Part shown: piece after piece, positions 1-8,887 of the stretch
Layout of the letters: each line of letters starts with the position of its first letter
Position numbering within the stretch: position 1 is the first letter of the stretch
From: Ruegeria sp. YS9
GTDB lineage: Bacteria; Pseudomonadota; Alphaproteobacteria; Rhodobacterales; Rhodobacteraceae
Assembly: GCF_024628725.1 (NCBI RefSeq)
Contig: NZ_CP102409.1
Coordinates: forward strand, 1,211,001 to 1,275,000
Direction of reading: 5' to 3'
DNA: 64,000 nt
The notes under the pieces: model-generated
What the model saw: only the letters and a program-made list of their open reading frames with translations
What the model was told of the DNA's origin: nothing
Database searches by the model: none
Position numbers and translations under genes: made by a program

Positions 1-85
1 TCTGTTCGACGCCAATGTGGTGAACCAGTCGCATCATGTTGTCGACGGAAACGAATGGTACCAGGGCCTTGTCTGAAGGTTGCAT
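1..85 (-). CDS. Ornithine cyclodeaminase, N-terminal fragment
   Basis: Only the first 28 codons lie in the window; the gene continues past position 1. The peptide begins MQPSDKALVPFVSVDNMM, which matches the N-terminus I know from Rhodobacteraceae ornithine cyclodeaminases. The enzyme would convert ornithine to proline and ammonia in the cytosol. It starts 9 bp after the CtlX stop, in the same direction, so arginase, CtlX and this gene form one catabolic operon. The assignment rests on a short N-terminal match plus context, because no catalytic residues are visible. Confidence 0.7.
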   Translation of the reverse strand, partial: MQPSDKALVPFVSVDNMMRLVHHIGVEQ

Positions 86-94
86 GGTGCTCTC

Positions 95-1015
95 CTATCG
101 GCGGGCAAGGTGAACGCCTGCAATCATGCAGCGCACGGACCCACCGGCGGTTTCAATTGTTGGAACGGACAGCGTCAACGGTGTTGCACTGTTCTGGATT
201 GTTGCGATTTGGTCTGGTGTGAGGGCGGCGAGTGCCCTGCTGGACAGGGCCAGCACCAACCCATCACGCCCGGTCAGTTCAATGGCGTTACCTGCGAACT
301 CGGCGATTTGGTCGTGCGTCAGGTCAATGACCGTTCGACCGGATTCTTCCAGCCGGTTGCGAACGGTCACGCGGCGAGCCGGGTCCGATATCATATCGAG
401 GCAGATCAAGGCGTAATGCGTGCCGATACCCATCAATACGTTGGTGTGATAAACGTCCCGGCCCTTGGCATCGCGGGCCTCAAAGGCGATTGGCTCATAG
501 TTGAAATGCGTGCAGAACCGTTCCAACAGGACCGGATCGGCGCGATTGGACGTCACCGTGTAAGCGATGCGGGCCACGTGATCCAAAACCATCGCGCCGG
601 TCCCTTCCAGAGCCAGGTTGTCTTGTTCCAACCCGGAATAGTCGATGACATCCTGCACGCGGTATTCCTGTTTGAGCAACTCGATTACATCGGTCCTGCG
701 TTCGCGTCTGCGCGATGGCACGAACATCGGGTAGATCGCCACATGGCCGCCGGGATGCGTTGAGAACCAGTTGTTGGGAAAAACGCTGTCAGGTGTGTTG
801 AGGTCGCCGAAATCGTCAAACACATGAACAGTGACTCCGGCGTCGCGCAATTGCTGCACCGCCCGATCATGTTCATCCCTGGCCGCGTCCGATGTCGCCT
901 CGGCGGAAGCAGTGCTCAGCGTTTGAAAGGCGTTGTCATCACGTGTTTCCGGGTTGGATGCAAAAGCGTGTGGCCGGATCATGACAACGGCGGATGGCGC
1001 TTGAAGTGACAGCAT
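95..1015 (-). CDS. ctlX: CtlX-type citrulline/guanidino hydrolase
   Basis: The 306-residue protein belongs to the arginine deiminase/dimethylarginine hydrolase fold, CtlX branch. Visible motifs are FPNNWFSTH near residue 80, EGTGAMVLDH, YHTNVLMGIGTHYAL (catalytic His) and a C-terminal GGSVRC with the catalytic Cys at about residue 296. CtlX hydrolyses citrulline to ornithine in Francisella; related proteins act on other guanidino or ureido compounds, so the exact substrate here is inferred. The start codon shares one base with the arginase stop (TGATG), which indicates translational coupling. With arginase upstream and ornithine cyclodeaminase downstream, arginine and citrulline would both feed ornithine. 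Confidence 0.85.
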   Translation of the reverse strand: MLSLQAPSAVVMIRPHAFASNPETRDDNAFQTLSTASAEATSDAARDEHDRAVQQLRDAGVTVHVFDDFGDLNTPDSVFPNNWFSTHPGGHVAIYPMFVPSRRRERRTDVIELLKQEYRVQDVIDYSGLEQDNLALEGTGAMVLDHVARIAYTVTSNRADPVLLERFCTHFNYEPIAFEARDAKGRDVYHTNVLMGIGTHYALICLDMISDPARRVTVRNRLEESGRTVIDLTHDQIAEFAGNAIELTGRDGLVLALSSRALAALTPDQIATIQNSATPLTLSVPTIETAGGSVRCMIAGVHLARR

Positions 1016-1935
1016 CAGAAACTCCGGGTTGGGCGATCGAAGATACGGCGACCCATCAGAGAGGCGGCCAGATCGACCATCAGTTTTGCGGTTCGGCCCC
1101 GGTCATCCAGAAACGGGTTCAGTTCGACCAGGTCCAGCGAGCAGACAAGCCCGCTTTCGTGCAGCAGCTCCATGGCCAAATGGGCTTCACGCTCGGTCGC
1201 ACCACCGGGCACGGTCGTGCCGACTGCGGGTGCCACTGCCGGGTCGAGGAAATCGACATCCAACGACACATGTAGCAAAGCGTTTTCTGCCCTGACGCGA
1301 TCCAGAAAGGCCAAAAGGGGGGCTTTGATGCCGTTTTCATCGATGCTGCGCATATCTGCCAGCATGGCGCGGTCGTGTTCCAGCGCCGCCCGTTCCGCCG
1401 GGTCGACAGAGCGCAACCCGATCATGCCGACGCGATCCGTCGGTATGACGGCGGGCAAAGGGGGAAAGTCCTCGAATCCGGGCCTGCCGGTGAAATACGC
1501 CACCGGCGTGCCGTGCAGGTTGCCGCTGCCGGTACTGTCCGGAGTGTGAAAGTCGCTGTGGGCGTCAAGCCATAGTACGAACAGGGGGCGATCGATCCGA
1601 GCAGCATGGGCGGCCATCCCGGCCACCGTCCCCATGGACAGGGCGTGATCACCCCCCATGAAAATGGGAATTCCCTGACCTGCCGCGTCTTGCGCAACCT
1701 TGCTGAGAGCGCGCGTCCACCCCACACATTCGGGCAGGGCGAACAGGTGCGGGTGTTGGGGAATGTCGACGATCTCGGCCTGCACGTCGCCCCAATCGTG
1801 AACGGTGTGACCAAGATCAGACAGCGCTTGATCCAACCCTGCCACGCGATACGCATCAGGGCCCATCCGGCATCCCTGACGACGTTTCCCGGCGTCCATC
1901 GGGGCGCCAACCAGTATGATATCCTTGAGTTCCAT
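1015..1935 (-). CDS. rocF: Arginase
   Basis: Arginase hydrolyses arginine to ornithine and urea in the cytosol. The 306-residue protein has full family length and carries the manganese-binding signatures GGDH (about 94-97), DAHSD (124-128) and DVDFLDP (226-232), so the binuclear metal site looks complete. It is the first gene of the minus-strand arginine operon. The start at 1935 lies 86 bp from the divergent Lrp/AsnC regulator, which is probably its controller. Agmatinase is a less likely alternative because of the arginase-type APAVGTTVPGG segment and the CtlX/ornithine cyclodeaminase partners. Confidence 0.92.
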   Translation of the reverse strand: MELKDIILVGAPMDAGKRRQGCRMGPDAYRVAGLDQALSDLGHTVHDWGDVQAEIVDIPQHPHLFALPECVGWTRALSKVAQDAAGQGIPIFMGGDHALSMGTVAGMAAHAARIDRPLFVLWLDAHSDFHTPDSTGSGNLHGTPVAYFTGRPGFEDFPPLPAVIPTDRVGMIGLRSVDPAERAALEHDRAMLADMRSIDENGIKAPLLAFLDRVRAENALLHVSLDVDFLDPAVAPAVGTTVPGGATEREAHLAMELLHESGLVCSLDLVELNPFLDDRGRTAKLMVDLAASLMGRRIFDRPTRSF

Positions 1936-1982
1936 GTGTTCATTTAGGCCGTCGGACTGTCTTGCGTGAAGTCGGCAAATTG

Positions 1983-2013
1983 CTCAAAATGGTCTCGGAA
2001 AATCCTTTATGAG
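1983..2013. promoter_or_regulatory. Candidate Lrp/AsnC operator between arginase and its regulator
   Basis: The short divergent intergenic region contains an imperfect inverted repeat, CTCAAAATGG at 1983-1992 and CCTTTATGAG at 2004-2013, with AT-rich arms. Lrp/AsnC regulators usually bind such dyads next to their own gene. The repeat ends 8 bp before the regulator's ATG, so binding could also give autoregulation. This is inference from position and symmetry only. Confidence 0.35.
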
Positions 2014-2021
2014 AACGAGCT

Positions 2022-2450
2022 ATGGACGAATTGGACAATCGGCTGCTCAATGCGTTGCAACGGGATGCACGGGCAAGCCTGTCAGAGCTGTCGGAAACAC
2101 TGGGCGTGACGCGCACCACGGTGCGCAGCAGATTGCAGCGGCTGAAACAGTCCGGTGAAATCGTTGGCTTCACCGTCCTGACGCGTCGCGATCTGGCGCA
2201 AAGCCCGGTGCGCGGGTTGATGATGCTCGAGATTGAAGGGCGTGGTACGGAACGCGTGATGGCCCGGATCGGAGCCATGCGTCAGGTGACGGCGGTTCAT
2301 TCGACAAATGGCAGTTGGGATCTGATCGCCGAGATCAGCACCGAAACCCTGGCCGAACTGGATGAAGTTCTGTTTCAGATACGAAAAATCGACGGCGTGA
2401 CGCGTTCGGAAACGAACCTTCTGCTGTCAACACGCAAGGGGCGGCTCTAG
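2022..2450 (+). CDS. Lrp/AsnC family transcriptional regulator
   Basis: The 142-residue protein starts MDELDNRLLNALQRDARASL, a typical Lrp/AsnC winged-helix DNA-binding domain (about residues 1-60). It is followed by an effector-binding RAM domain (about 65-140) ending in a segment with IDGVTRSETNLLL. It is divergent from arginase, which suggests it activates arginine/citrulline catabolism in response to arginine or ornithine, as PutR/ArgR-like Lrp proteins do in Rhizobiales. The ligand is not readable from sequence. Confidence 0.9.
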   Translation: MDELDNRLLNALQRDARASLSELSETLGVTRTTVRSRLQRLKQSGEIVGFTVLTRRDLAQSPVRGLMMLEIEGRGTERVMARIGAMRQVTAVHSTNGSWDLIAEISTETLAELDEVLFQIRKIDGVTRSETNLLLSTRKGRL

Positions 2451-2567
2451 CGCTTTGAGATAAAAACAAAATGTGCCAGTGTTGGTCTGCAGGTGAAGTC
2501 TTGATGACCGACGGGCGAGTGAGCCGGGCGTGGTATCTGTGATCGGAAACTGGCGGGGACGTGCAGC

Positions 2568-5177
2568 ATGACCAATGCGGAAAGTGACGGTGAACCTCTG
2601 GCCGTGCACTGGGTTGAAAAGCTCACGGCAATGTTGGAAAAACCCTGGTTGCGGATTGCAATACCGGTACTTGTGACCGGGATCGCACTGACGGTTTTGC
2701 ATGATTTGTCGGCGCATGTGAAATGGTCGGATGTCCAGACCGATGTCGCGATGACGTCGTGGAAGCTTATGCTTTTCGCCTTGCTCTGGACCGCGTTCAG
2801 TTTTCTTTCTCTGTCGCTCTATGATGTGTTTGCCGTGCAGAGTGTGGCAGGCGGCAAAGTGCCTTTGCCTGTAGCCGGATTGGCAGGGGCCAGCGGCTAT
2901 GCCGTATCGAACTGCCTGGGGTTTTCCTACATCACCGGAACGGCGATCCGGTATCGGATATATGCGTCACTGGGTTTGGATCTGGGGCGGGTGGCCGGGG
3001 TCATCGCAACGTCCTGGGTTGCGTTCTGGATGGGGCTTGTTCTGGTTCTGGGTGTGTTGCTGACCGTGCATCCGGACGGAATCTCCAAAGTGATGCCTGT
3101 CAGCGAAACGGTGGAAACCGCCATCGGATTGTGCCTTCTGGGGGCATTGGTCGCGATGTTCATATGGTTGTCCAGCGGGGGTAGGCGATTGGCCGTCGCA
3201 GGTATCGGATTTGACTTGCCGGGTGGCAAACTGGCCAGCCTTCTGACACTGGCCGCTATCGGAGATCTGGTTGGCGCGTCCATGGCGCTCTATGTCCTGA
3301 TGCCGGACGATCTGGGCGTCGGCTATCCCTATTTCTTCACGATCTACATCGCCGCCATCGCCGTTGGAATCCTCAGCCACGCACCGGGCGGGCTTGGGGT
3401 ATTCGAAGCCACGTTGATCGCGGGGCTTGGGGCGTCGGGGCGTTCGGATGTGATCGCAGCCTTGTTGCTGTATCGGGTCGTTTACACCTTCTTGCCCTTC
3501 GGTATCGCCAGCGTGTCCATAGCGGTCGCGTCGGCACTGACGCAGAGGCACAGGATCGGCGGGGCCGCGACATGGGTCTATCGGGTCATCCGCCCCATCG
3601 TTCCCATGGTTGCAGCCGGGGTTGCGGCAGTGGCCGGAGTGATCCTGCTGGTGTCCGGAGCGTTGCCAGCGGGCACGCAGAACCTTGGCGTTCTGAGAGA
3701 GGTTTTGCCGCTGTCGTTCGTCGAGGCATCGCACCTTGCCGGCAGTGCTGTCGGAGTGCTGCTTTTGCTGGTGTCTCGCGGTTTGTTTCGAAAGCTCTAC
3801 CGCGCATGGGTGGTGGCAATGTTGTTGATGGTGGCCGGGTTCTTTGCCTCGCTGGCAAAGGGGCTGGACACTCACGAAGCGCTGTCGATGCTGGGCACGA
3901 TTGGCCTTCTGGCCATGTTCCGCGGGGCGTTCTACCGGGTCAGTGGCGCGTCTATCTTCAGGCTGAATATTCCCTGGTTGGTCAGTGTCGTGGCGCTGCT
4001 GGCGGTGATATTCTGGATCGGACTGTTCGCCTATTCCCATGTCGAGTACCAGAACGCCCTGTGGTGGGAATTTGCCTGGAACGGAGATGCTTCGCGCTTT
4101 TTGCGCTCCAGCCTCATCGTGGCGGTGATCGTGGGGGTCGTGGCCGTGAACTCTCTGTTCGGGCGAGAGATTCCGACACCTGTGCGCACGGAAATCCCCG
4201 GAGTGGTCGAAAGGCTGGTGATGGAGAGCGAAGATACCGAATCCCAAATCTCGCTTACCGGTGACAAACAGTTCCTGATTTCACCGGATGAGACCGCTTT
4301 CATTGCCTATGCAGACACGGGCAACGCTCTGATCTCGAAGGGAGAGCCGGTCGGCGATGAAGCAGCGGGGCGGCAATTGATCTGGCAACTCAGGGAAATG
4401 GCGGACCGAGAAGGCAAGCTGTGTGCCTTCTACAGTGTTTCAACCAAATACCTGCCGACATTTCTGGATCTGGGCCTGTCGATCCTGAAGATCGGCGAGG
4501 TCGCGCGGGTGCCGCTCAAGGATTTCTCGCTGGACGGAAAGTCGCGCAAGCGGTTCCGGCAGGCCAGGAACCGGGCCGAGCGGGAGGGCTATGTATTCGA
4601 GATCATTCCGAAAGAAGACCTGGCCCCGGTCTTGCCGGAATTGCGCGCGATTTCAGATCATTGGCTGGCGCAAAAGGCAGGTGCCGAAAAGGGTTTTGCG
4701 CTTGGGGGATTTGACGATCAGTACCTGTCTTATTTTGATCATGCGGTTCTGCGTGACGGTGAAACAGGCAAGATCATGGCCTTCGCCAACCTGTTTCAGG
4801 GCGGCAACAAATCCGAGCTGTCACTGGATTTGATGCGCTATGAACCTGACAGCCCAAGCTTTGTCATGGACGCGCTGTTTGCAGAGATGATGAACTGGGG
4901 ATCACAGCAGGGGTTCCATTGGTTCTCGCTGGGTGCGGCGCCGTTCTCAGGCATCGAAAACCGTCAACTTGCCTCGCTTTGGAACCGCATCGGCGGCTTT
5001 GTCTATGAGCATGGCGAGCAGTTCTATCATTTCGAAGGGCTGCGCGCCTTCAAACAGAAATTCGATCCGGAATGGAGCCCCAACTATCTGGCCAGCCCCG
5101 GCGGGCTGGCCGCGCCCCGCATCCTTTACGAGGTCAATATCCTGATCTCGGGTGGTCTGCGCGGGTTGACCAAGTAG
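2568..5177 (+). CDS. mprF: MprF, aminoacyl-phosphatidylglycerol synthase/flippase
   Basis: The 869-residue integral membrane protein has the two-part MprF architecture. An N-terminal flippase domain of many membrane helices (about 20-520) includes the conserved LSHAPGGLGVFE segment. A soluble C-terminal DUF2156/GNAT-type transferase (about 540-865) includes RKRFRQARNRAEREGY and WFSLGAAPFSG. The enzyme adds an amino acid (Lys or Ala) from aminoacyl-tRNA to phosphatidylglycerol and flips it, lowering membrane negative charge. In Rhizobium the orthologue LpiA is acid-induced and paired with AcvB/AtvA; no such partner is next to it here. It stands alone in its direction, convergent with the efflux genes (3-bp gap). 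The amino acid used cannot be told. Confidence 0.92.
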   Translation: MTNAESDGEPLAVHWVEKLTAMLEKPWLRIAIPVLVTGIALTVLHDLSAHVKWSDVQTDVAMTSWKLMLFALLWTAFSFLSLSLYDVFAVQSVAGGKVPLPVAGLAGASGYAVSNCLGFSYITGTAIRYRIYASLGLDLGRVAGVIATSWVAFWMGLVLVLGVLLTVHPDGISKVMPVSETVETAIGLCLLGALVAMFIWLSSGGRRLAVAGIGFDLPGGKLASLLTLAAIGDLVGASMALYVLMPDDLGVGYPYFFTIYIAAIAVGILSHAPGGLGVFEATLIAGLGASGRSDVIAALLLYRVVYTFLPFGIASVSIAVASALTQRHRIGGAATWVYRVIRPIVPMVAAGVAAVAGVILLVSGALPAGTQNLGVLREVLPLSFVEASHLAGSAVGVLLLLVSRGLFRKLYRAWVVAMLLMVAGFFASLAKGLDTHEALSMLGTIGLLAMFRGAFYRVSGASIFRLNIPWLVSVVALLAVIFWIGLFAYSHVEYQNALWWEFAWNGDASRFLRSSLIVAVIVGVVAVNSLFGREIPTPVRTEIPGVVERLVMESEDTESQISLTGDKQFLISPDETAFIAYADTGNALISKGEPVGDEAAGRQLIWQLREMADREGKLCAFYSVSTKYLPTFLDLGLSILKIGEVARVPLKDFSLDGKSRKRFRQARNRAEREGYVFEIIPKEDLAPVLPELRAISDHWLAQKAGAEKGFALGGFDDQYLSYFDHAVLRDGETGKIMAFANLFQGGNKSELSLDLMRYEPDSPSFVMDALFAEMMNWGSQQGFHWFSLGAAPFSGIENRQLASLWNRIGGFVYEHGEQFYHFEGLRAFKQKFDPEWSPNYLASPGGLAAPRILYEVNILISGGLRGLTK

Positions 5178-5180
5178 CGC

Positions 5181-6740
5181 CTAGTTCAGGCTGGCTCGGG
5201 TCGGGGTTCTTTCAAGCAGATCGCCCCAATCGGTGCGATAGGCCATTTCCGCCAGCACGGTTTCAGGCAGAAATTCCTGGTTCTGACGGATTTGCCATCC
5301 GCCGCCCAGACCTTTGTAAACCGCAACCAGATTGCTGGACACCTGCTGCCGCGCTTCGATCAGGTTTGCCTGCGACCGCAAAAGCGCGGTCTGGGTGTTC
5401 AGAATGCGTGAATAGCTGGCGATACCGTCCCTGTACTGGCTGACGGCGATATCAGCGGCCTTGCGTGAGGCATCGACGCTTTTCTGATAGAATCCAACCT
5501 GTTTGCGCGCCTGTGCATAGGCGACCATTGCGCTTTCCACCTCGGAATACGCGGTCAGTACGGTGTTCTGGTAATTGGCGATCAGCGCCTGATAGGCAGC
5601 GTCCTGAGCGCGGACATTGTTCTTGATGCGGCCATAGTTGAGCACGTTCCAGACCGCGCCGGCACTGGCCAGACCGGTGGTGCTGTTGCCGCTGAACAGA
5701 TCGCGCCCGCCCGATGCCTGCAAACCGATCGCGCCCGATAGCACGAACTGAGGATACAGGTCAGCCATTGCGATGCCCACCTGCGCCGATTGAGTCGCGG
5801 CGGCCAGTTCTGCCGCGCGGACATCCGGGCGGCGGCGCAGAAGTTCTGCCGGCACGCCAACGGCCACATTTGTTCGCGCAGACGGGATACGGCCAGAATT
5901 TCCCAGAAGGCTGGTCATCCGGGACGGCGTGGTTCCCAGCAGCACGGCCAAAGCATTCTTGGTCTGTTGCAGGTCGCTTTCCAACTCGGGCACCAGGGCC
6001 TTGGTATTGTTGAGCAGGGCTGTGGATTCCTGAACATCCAGTTCGGTCGTGACTCCGTTGTTGAACCGCAGCTGTGTCAGGTCCGCCGATTCCTGCTGCA
6101 ATTTGATGTTTTCCCGGGCGACCGCCAAAGATTCCTGCAACGCGCGAATATTGACGTAGAGCGCGGCAACGTCGCCGGTCAGTGTCACCAATGCGTCATC
6201 ATAGTTTGCGACCTGCAAGGCCAGATTTGACCGAGCCGCCTGAACACCGCGCCGCTGCGCGCCCCAGACGTCCAGTTCCCACTGGGCATCGAACCCAACC
6301 TGCGACGTCGAAAACTCGGTATCCAGGGGGATGATCCGGTTGATATCGGCAACAGGCCCTAGGTTGTCGCTGATTTGCCGTCTCTGCAACGACCCGCCAA
6401 TCGCTTGCGATTGTGGATAAAGCTCCCCAAAAGCGATCCCCAACTGCGCCCGCGCTTGCAGCACCCGTGCCCCCGCGACCTGAAGCGTCAGGTTCTGGGC
6501 ATAGGCCTCGGCAATCAGCCGGTTGAGGGTCGGGTCATTGAATGTCTCCCACCATTTCACCACGGGTGCGCTGCGCGATGTCAGGCCGCTTTGGCCAACG
6601 CTGGGGCTGTTTACCTCGATCCATTGCTTCACGACCGGAGAGTTCGGGCGCACGAAATCGGGCCCCACGGGCGTGCAGGCCGCGAAAGTGGCGGCGCAAA
6701 GAGCGGTTCCCATCAACCGGCGGAGTGTCATGGCGCGCAT
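5181..6740 (-). CDS. NodT/OprM-family outer membrane efflux lipoprotein
   Basis: The 519-residue protein is a TolC-type channel subunit with two outer-membrane-efflux repeats rich in Ala, Gln and Leu helices and the marker ELLRRRPDVRAAE. The N-terminus is a lipoprotein signal (ATFAACTPVGPDF, acylated Cys near 22), followed by the family-typical CTPVGPDFVRP. The preceding adaptor gene ends 2 bp upstream. It is the last gene of a DUF3302/HlyD/NodT unit and would give the adaptor an outer membrane exit. It could also serve the RND pump at 11751-14888, which has no channel gene of its own. Confidence 0.88.
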   Translation of the reverse strand: MRAMTLRRLMGTALCAATFAACTPVGPDFVRPNSPVVKQWIEVNSPSVGQSGLTSRSAPVVKWWETFNDPTLNRLIAEAYAQNLTLQVAGARVLQARAQLGIAFGELYPQSQAIGGSLQRRQISDNLGPVADINRIIPLDTEFSTSQVGFDAQWELDVWGAQRRGVQAARSNLALQVANYDDALVTLTGDVAALYVNIRALQESLAVARENIKLQQESADLTQLRFNNGVTTELDVQESTALLNNTKALVPELESDLQQTKNALAVLLGTTPSRMTSLLGNSGRIPSARTNVAVGVPAELLRRRPDVRAAELAAATQSAQVGIAMADLYPQFVLSGAIGLQASGGRDLFSGNSTTGLASAGAVWNVLNYGRIKNNVRAQDAAYQALIANYQNTVLTAYSEVESAMVAYAQARKQVGFYQKSVDASRKAADIAVSQYRDGIASYSRILNTQTALLRSQANLIEARQQVSSNLVAVYKGLGGGWQIRQNQEFLPETVLAEMAYRTDWGDLLERTPTRASLN

Positions 6741-6742
6741 CC

Positions 6743-7888
6743 TCAGATATCCAGTGGTCGGATGAAGTTGGCGAAGGAATAGAGACGGATGTTGATGCGT
6801 CTCAGGAACTCAAAGCTTTTGCCCTGTCCGGTGTAGATCGCCACTGCGGCGTGGCCGCCAGCCGGGAAAGTGTGCCCTTCAGGGACATCGACGGTGATCT
6901 GCACGGCAATTCGACCGGGCAGTTTCGGCAGTTCAAAGCCGGGCAGGCGGCCTGAAGGGATCAGTTGCCCCTGGCGCGTGGCCCACCAGATCGCCTCGAC
7001 CTTGCCCGTCAGGATTTCGCCCGGGTAAAGATCAAGCGCCACTTCGACCTCTTGCCCCGGTTCCACGAATTTCAGGTTCTGCTGGCGAAAGGTCGCAAGA
7101 ATATAGGGGCTGTCCTCGGTCACGAAACTGGCGATCGCGCCCAGTCGCACATCGCCCACGACCAGCCCGGGGCGGGCTTGCTGCGATACGATCATGCCGT
7201 TTTCAGGCGCATAGATCGTTGTGTTTTCGAGAAAATACTCAGCCTCGGCCAACTGCGCCCTTGCCTGAAGAATACCCGTGTTCACACCGTCTATCTGGGA
7301 TTCCACAGCCAGCTGTGCTTTTTCCAGGTTTGCTTCGGCCTGTTTGACGGCAGCAAGGTCTTCGGTCACCTGCTCGTTCCAGCGGTCCAGTTCGTCTTGC
7401 CGCGCTCCACCGGCGGGCACGAGAGTTTCATAGCGCGCTTGCTGAGTCTGCGCATAGGCCAGTTGCGCGTTTGCGCGTTCAACAGCTTCGGTCGTCGCGA
7501 TCACATCCTGTTCCAGAATCTTGGCATTCTGTTCAGCGGCGACCAATTGCGCCTTCGCATTGTCCACAGCCAGTGAAAACACCGTGTCGTCAAAGCGATA
7601 GAGCGGATCACCCTTGGTGACCGGTGTGTTCGGTTCCACAAGAACTTCGGTCAGGATCGTCGGCTGTGTCAGTTTGGGAATGATCTGTATGGTCGAACGC
7701 ACCACGTGGCTGTCGGCCGAGAAGGGTTGAAAGAACCGCAATGCGACCAGAAAAATCAGCAGCAGATGCGCGCCAACCCAAAAGGATACGATGCCCCAGG
7801 CGATGTTGAATTTCAGCAGTTCCAGCTTGAAGAAAATAAGCCAGACGAAAATGATGTAAAATAACGTGATGCCAAGGGCGACGAACAT
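6743..7888 (-). CDS. HlyD/EmrA-type membrane fusion protein (YiaV-like)
   Basis: The 381-residue protein has two N-terminal membrane segments (about 1-25 and 30-53). A lipoyl/beta-barrel half, a long coiled coil (about 95-205, many Gln/Ala/Glu) and a second half containing NTTIYAPENGMIVSQ follow. Two N-terminal helices plus a DUF3302 partner resemble E. coli YiaV-YiaW. It would link an inner membrane transporter to the NodT channel encoded next. No transporter gene is in this operon. The export substrate is unknown. Confidence 0.82.
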   Translation of the reverse strand: MFVALGITLFYIIFVWLIFFKLELLKFNIAWGIVSFWVGAHLLLIFLVALRFFQPFSADSHVVRSTIQIIPKLTQPTILTEVLVEPNTPVTKGDPLYRFDDTVFSLAVDNAKAQLVAAEQNAKILEQDVIATTEAVERANAQLAYAQTQQARYETLVPAGGARQDELDRWNEQVTEDLAAVKQAEANLEKAQLAVESQIDGVNTGILQARAQLAEAEYFLENTTIYAPENGMIVSQQARPGLVVGDVRLGAIASFVTEDSPYILATFRQQNLKFVEPGQEVEVALDLYPGEILTGKVEAIWWATRQGQLIPSGRLPGFELPKLPGRIAVQITVDVPEGHTFPAGGHAAVAIYTGQGKSFEFLRRINIRLYSFANFIRPLDI

Positions 7889-7909
7889 GTTTTGTGACTT
7901 CCTTTGGCC

Positions 7910-8272
7910 TTAGCTTTGTTGGGGATCGTCTGTGTCCAGACGATCTTGATATTCAGGCCGGACATCACCACCCAGACGTTTGATTTCATCACGAATGGCG
8001 TCTTTTTCCTCGTCAGGGCCACGGCGAATGTCGACCGTAACGCCATCATGGAACGCCCACATAAAGGCATGGACCCAGGGCACCACGGCCAGAAATCCCA
8101 TCCAGCCCATGATCTTTACCGCCTCGGCATGGGGATGGTTGCGTTTGATGGCGATCCGACCCGGAAGGCCCATGAGAAAGAGAAACAGTGCCATCACCGC
8201 CGCCAGAAGCAGGATCAATGCCACGAAAGTCAGATAGTCATAGTAGCCAAGCGGCTGTCCCAATAGTCCCAT
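7910..8272 (-). CDS. DUF3302 inner membrane protein (YiaW-like)
   Basis: This 120-residue protein has two hydrophobic stretches (about 15-36 and 53-70). Its N-terminal segment YYDYLTFVALILL and GLPGRIAIKRNHPHAEA match the DUF3302 family, known from E. coli YiaW. A charged cytosolic tail with EEKDAIRDEIKRL closes the protein. It lies 21 bp upstream of the YiaV-like adaptor and is first in the operon. Its function is unknown; it may stabilise or stand in for an inner membrane component of the exporter. Confidence 0.75.
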   Translation of the reverse strand: MGLLGQPLGYYDYLTFVALILLLAAVMALFLFLMGLPGRIAIKRNHPHAEAVKIMGWMGFLAVVPWVHAFMWAFHDGVTVDIRRGPDEEKDAIRDEIKRLGGDVRPEYQDRLDTDDPQQS

Positions 8273-8307
8273 GCTCGCGCCTCCTTTTGGGGAAGGTTAC
8301 GGTATCT

Positions 8308-8877
8308 TCAGTTGCCGGCGTCCAATTCGTCAATCAACTTGTAGCTTGTCGGCGGGTCGGCGCAGATACCCGGTCCGCATTCCAACAAGGTTGAACCCGC
8401 ATTCAGCACCGCCAAAGCCAGCATGACGAAAAACGCGATCTTGGCCAGAGTATTTCCGCCGAACCTTGGTTCCTGACCAGAAGGGTCGGCGTATTGGCGA
8501 TCAAACAACAGCATGATCGATGTGCCCAGCAACACAAGGAAAAAGGCGATCCCGGCCCAGGTATAGTAGTGCAGGCCCAAAACAGGTGAGCCATAGTGCC
8601 CGGTGCCGGGTACGATATGCAGAAGAATTTGGCGGATCGATACAGTGCCGCCATACAGGGCCGCAATCAGCACGATGGCATAGTGTTGCGGCCGTGGACC
8701 GTAGAGCAGGTTCAAACCAAGCCCCACGCCGACGGCAACGAACCCAACACGTTGCAGCAGGCAAAGCGGGCAGGGCAGTTCATACAGGACAAGCTGATAG
8801 AAAAACGCCAGCGCCAGTACAAGGCAGACGGCAAGCATACCGATCGCGTTGAGGGTGCGGGACAGTTCAGGTGTCAT
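8308..8877 (-). CDS. DsbB-family disulfide formation protein with displaced second Cys pair
   Basis: The 189-residue membrane protein carries the DsbB signature CPLC at residues 36-39 after the first membrane helix. Four more helices follow. The second periplasmic loop (HIVPGTGHYGSPVLGLHYY), where E. coli DsbB has its second redox pair, has no cysteine. Two cysteines occur instead in a C-terminal tail (ECGPGICADPP) after a predicted fifth helix, which would again face the periplasm. DsbB passes electrons from DsbA to quinone. The small DUF5993-like membrane gene lies 10 bp upstream. The symbol is withheld because this is a divergent family member. Confidence 0.85.
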   Translation of the reverse strand: MTPELSRTLNAIGMLAVCLVLALAFFYQLVLYELPCPLCLLQRVGFVAVGVGLGLNLLYGPRPQHYAIVLIAALYGGTVSIRQILLHIVPGTGHYGSPVLGLHYYTWAGIAFFLVLLGTSIMLLFDRQYADPSGQEPRFGGNTLAKIAFFVMLALAVLNAGSTLLECGPGICADPPTSYKLIDELDAGN

Positions 8878-8887
8878 GGCAAGCCCC

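Noticed and set aside
2967..4247. A 426-codon minus-strand frame
   Set aside because: Antisense to mprF; composition rich in Gln, His and Arg, with no domain.
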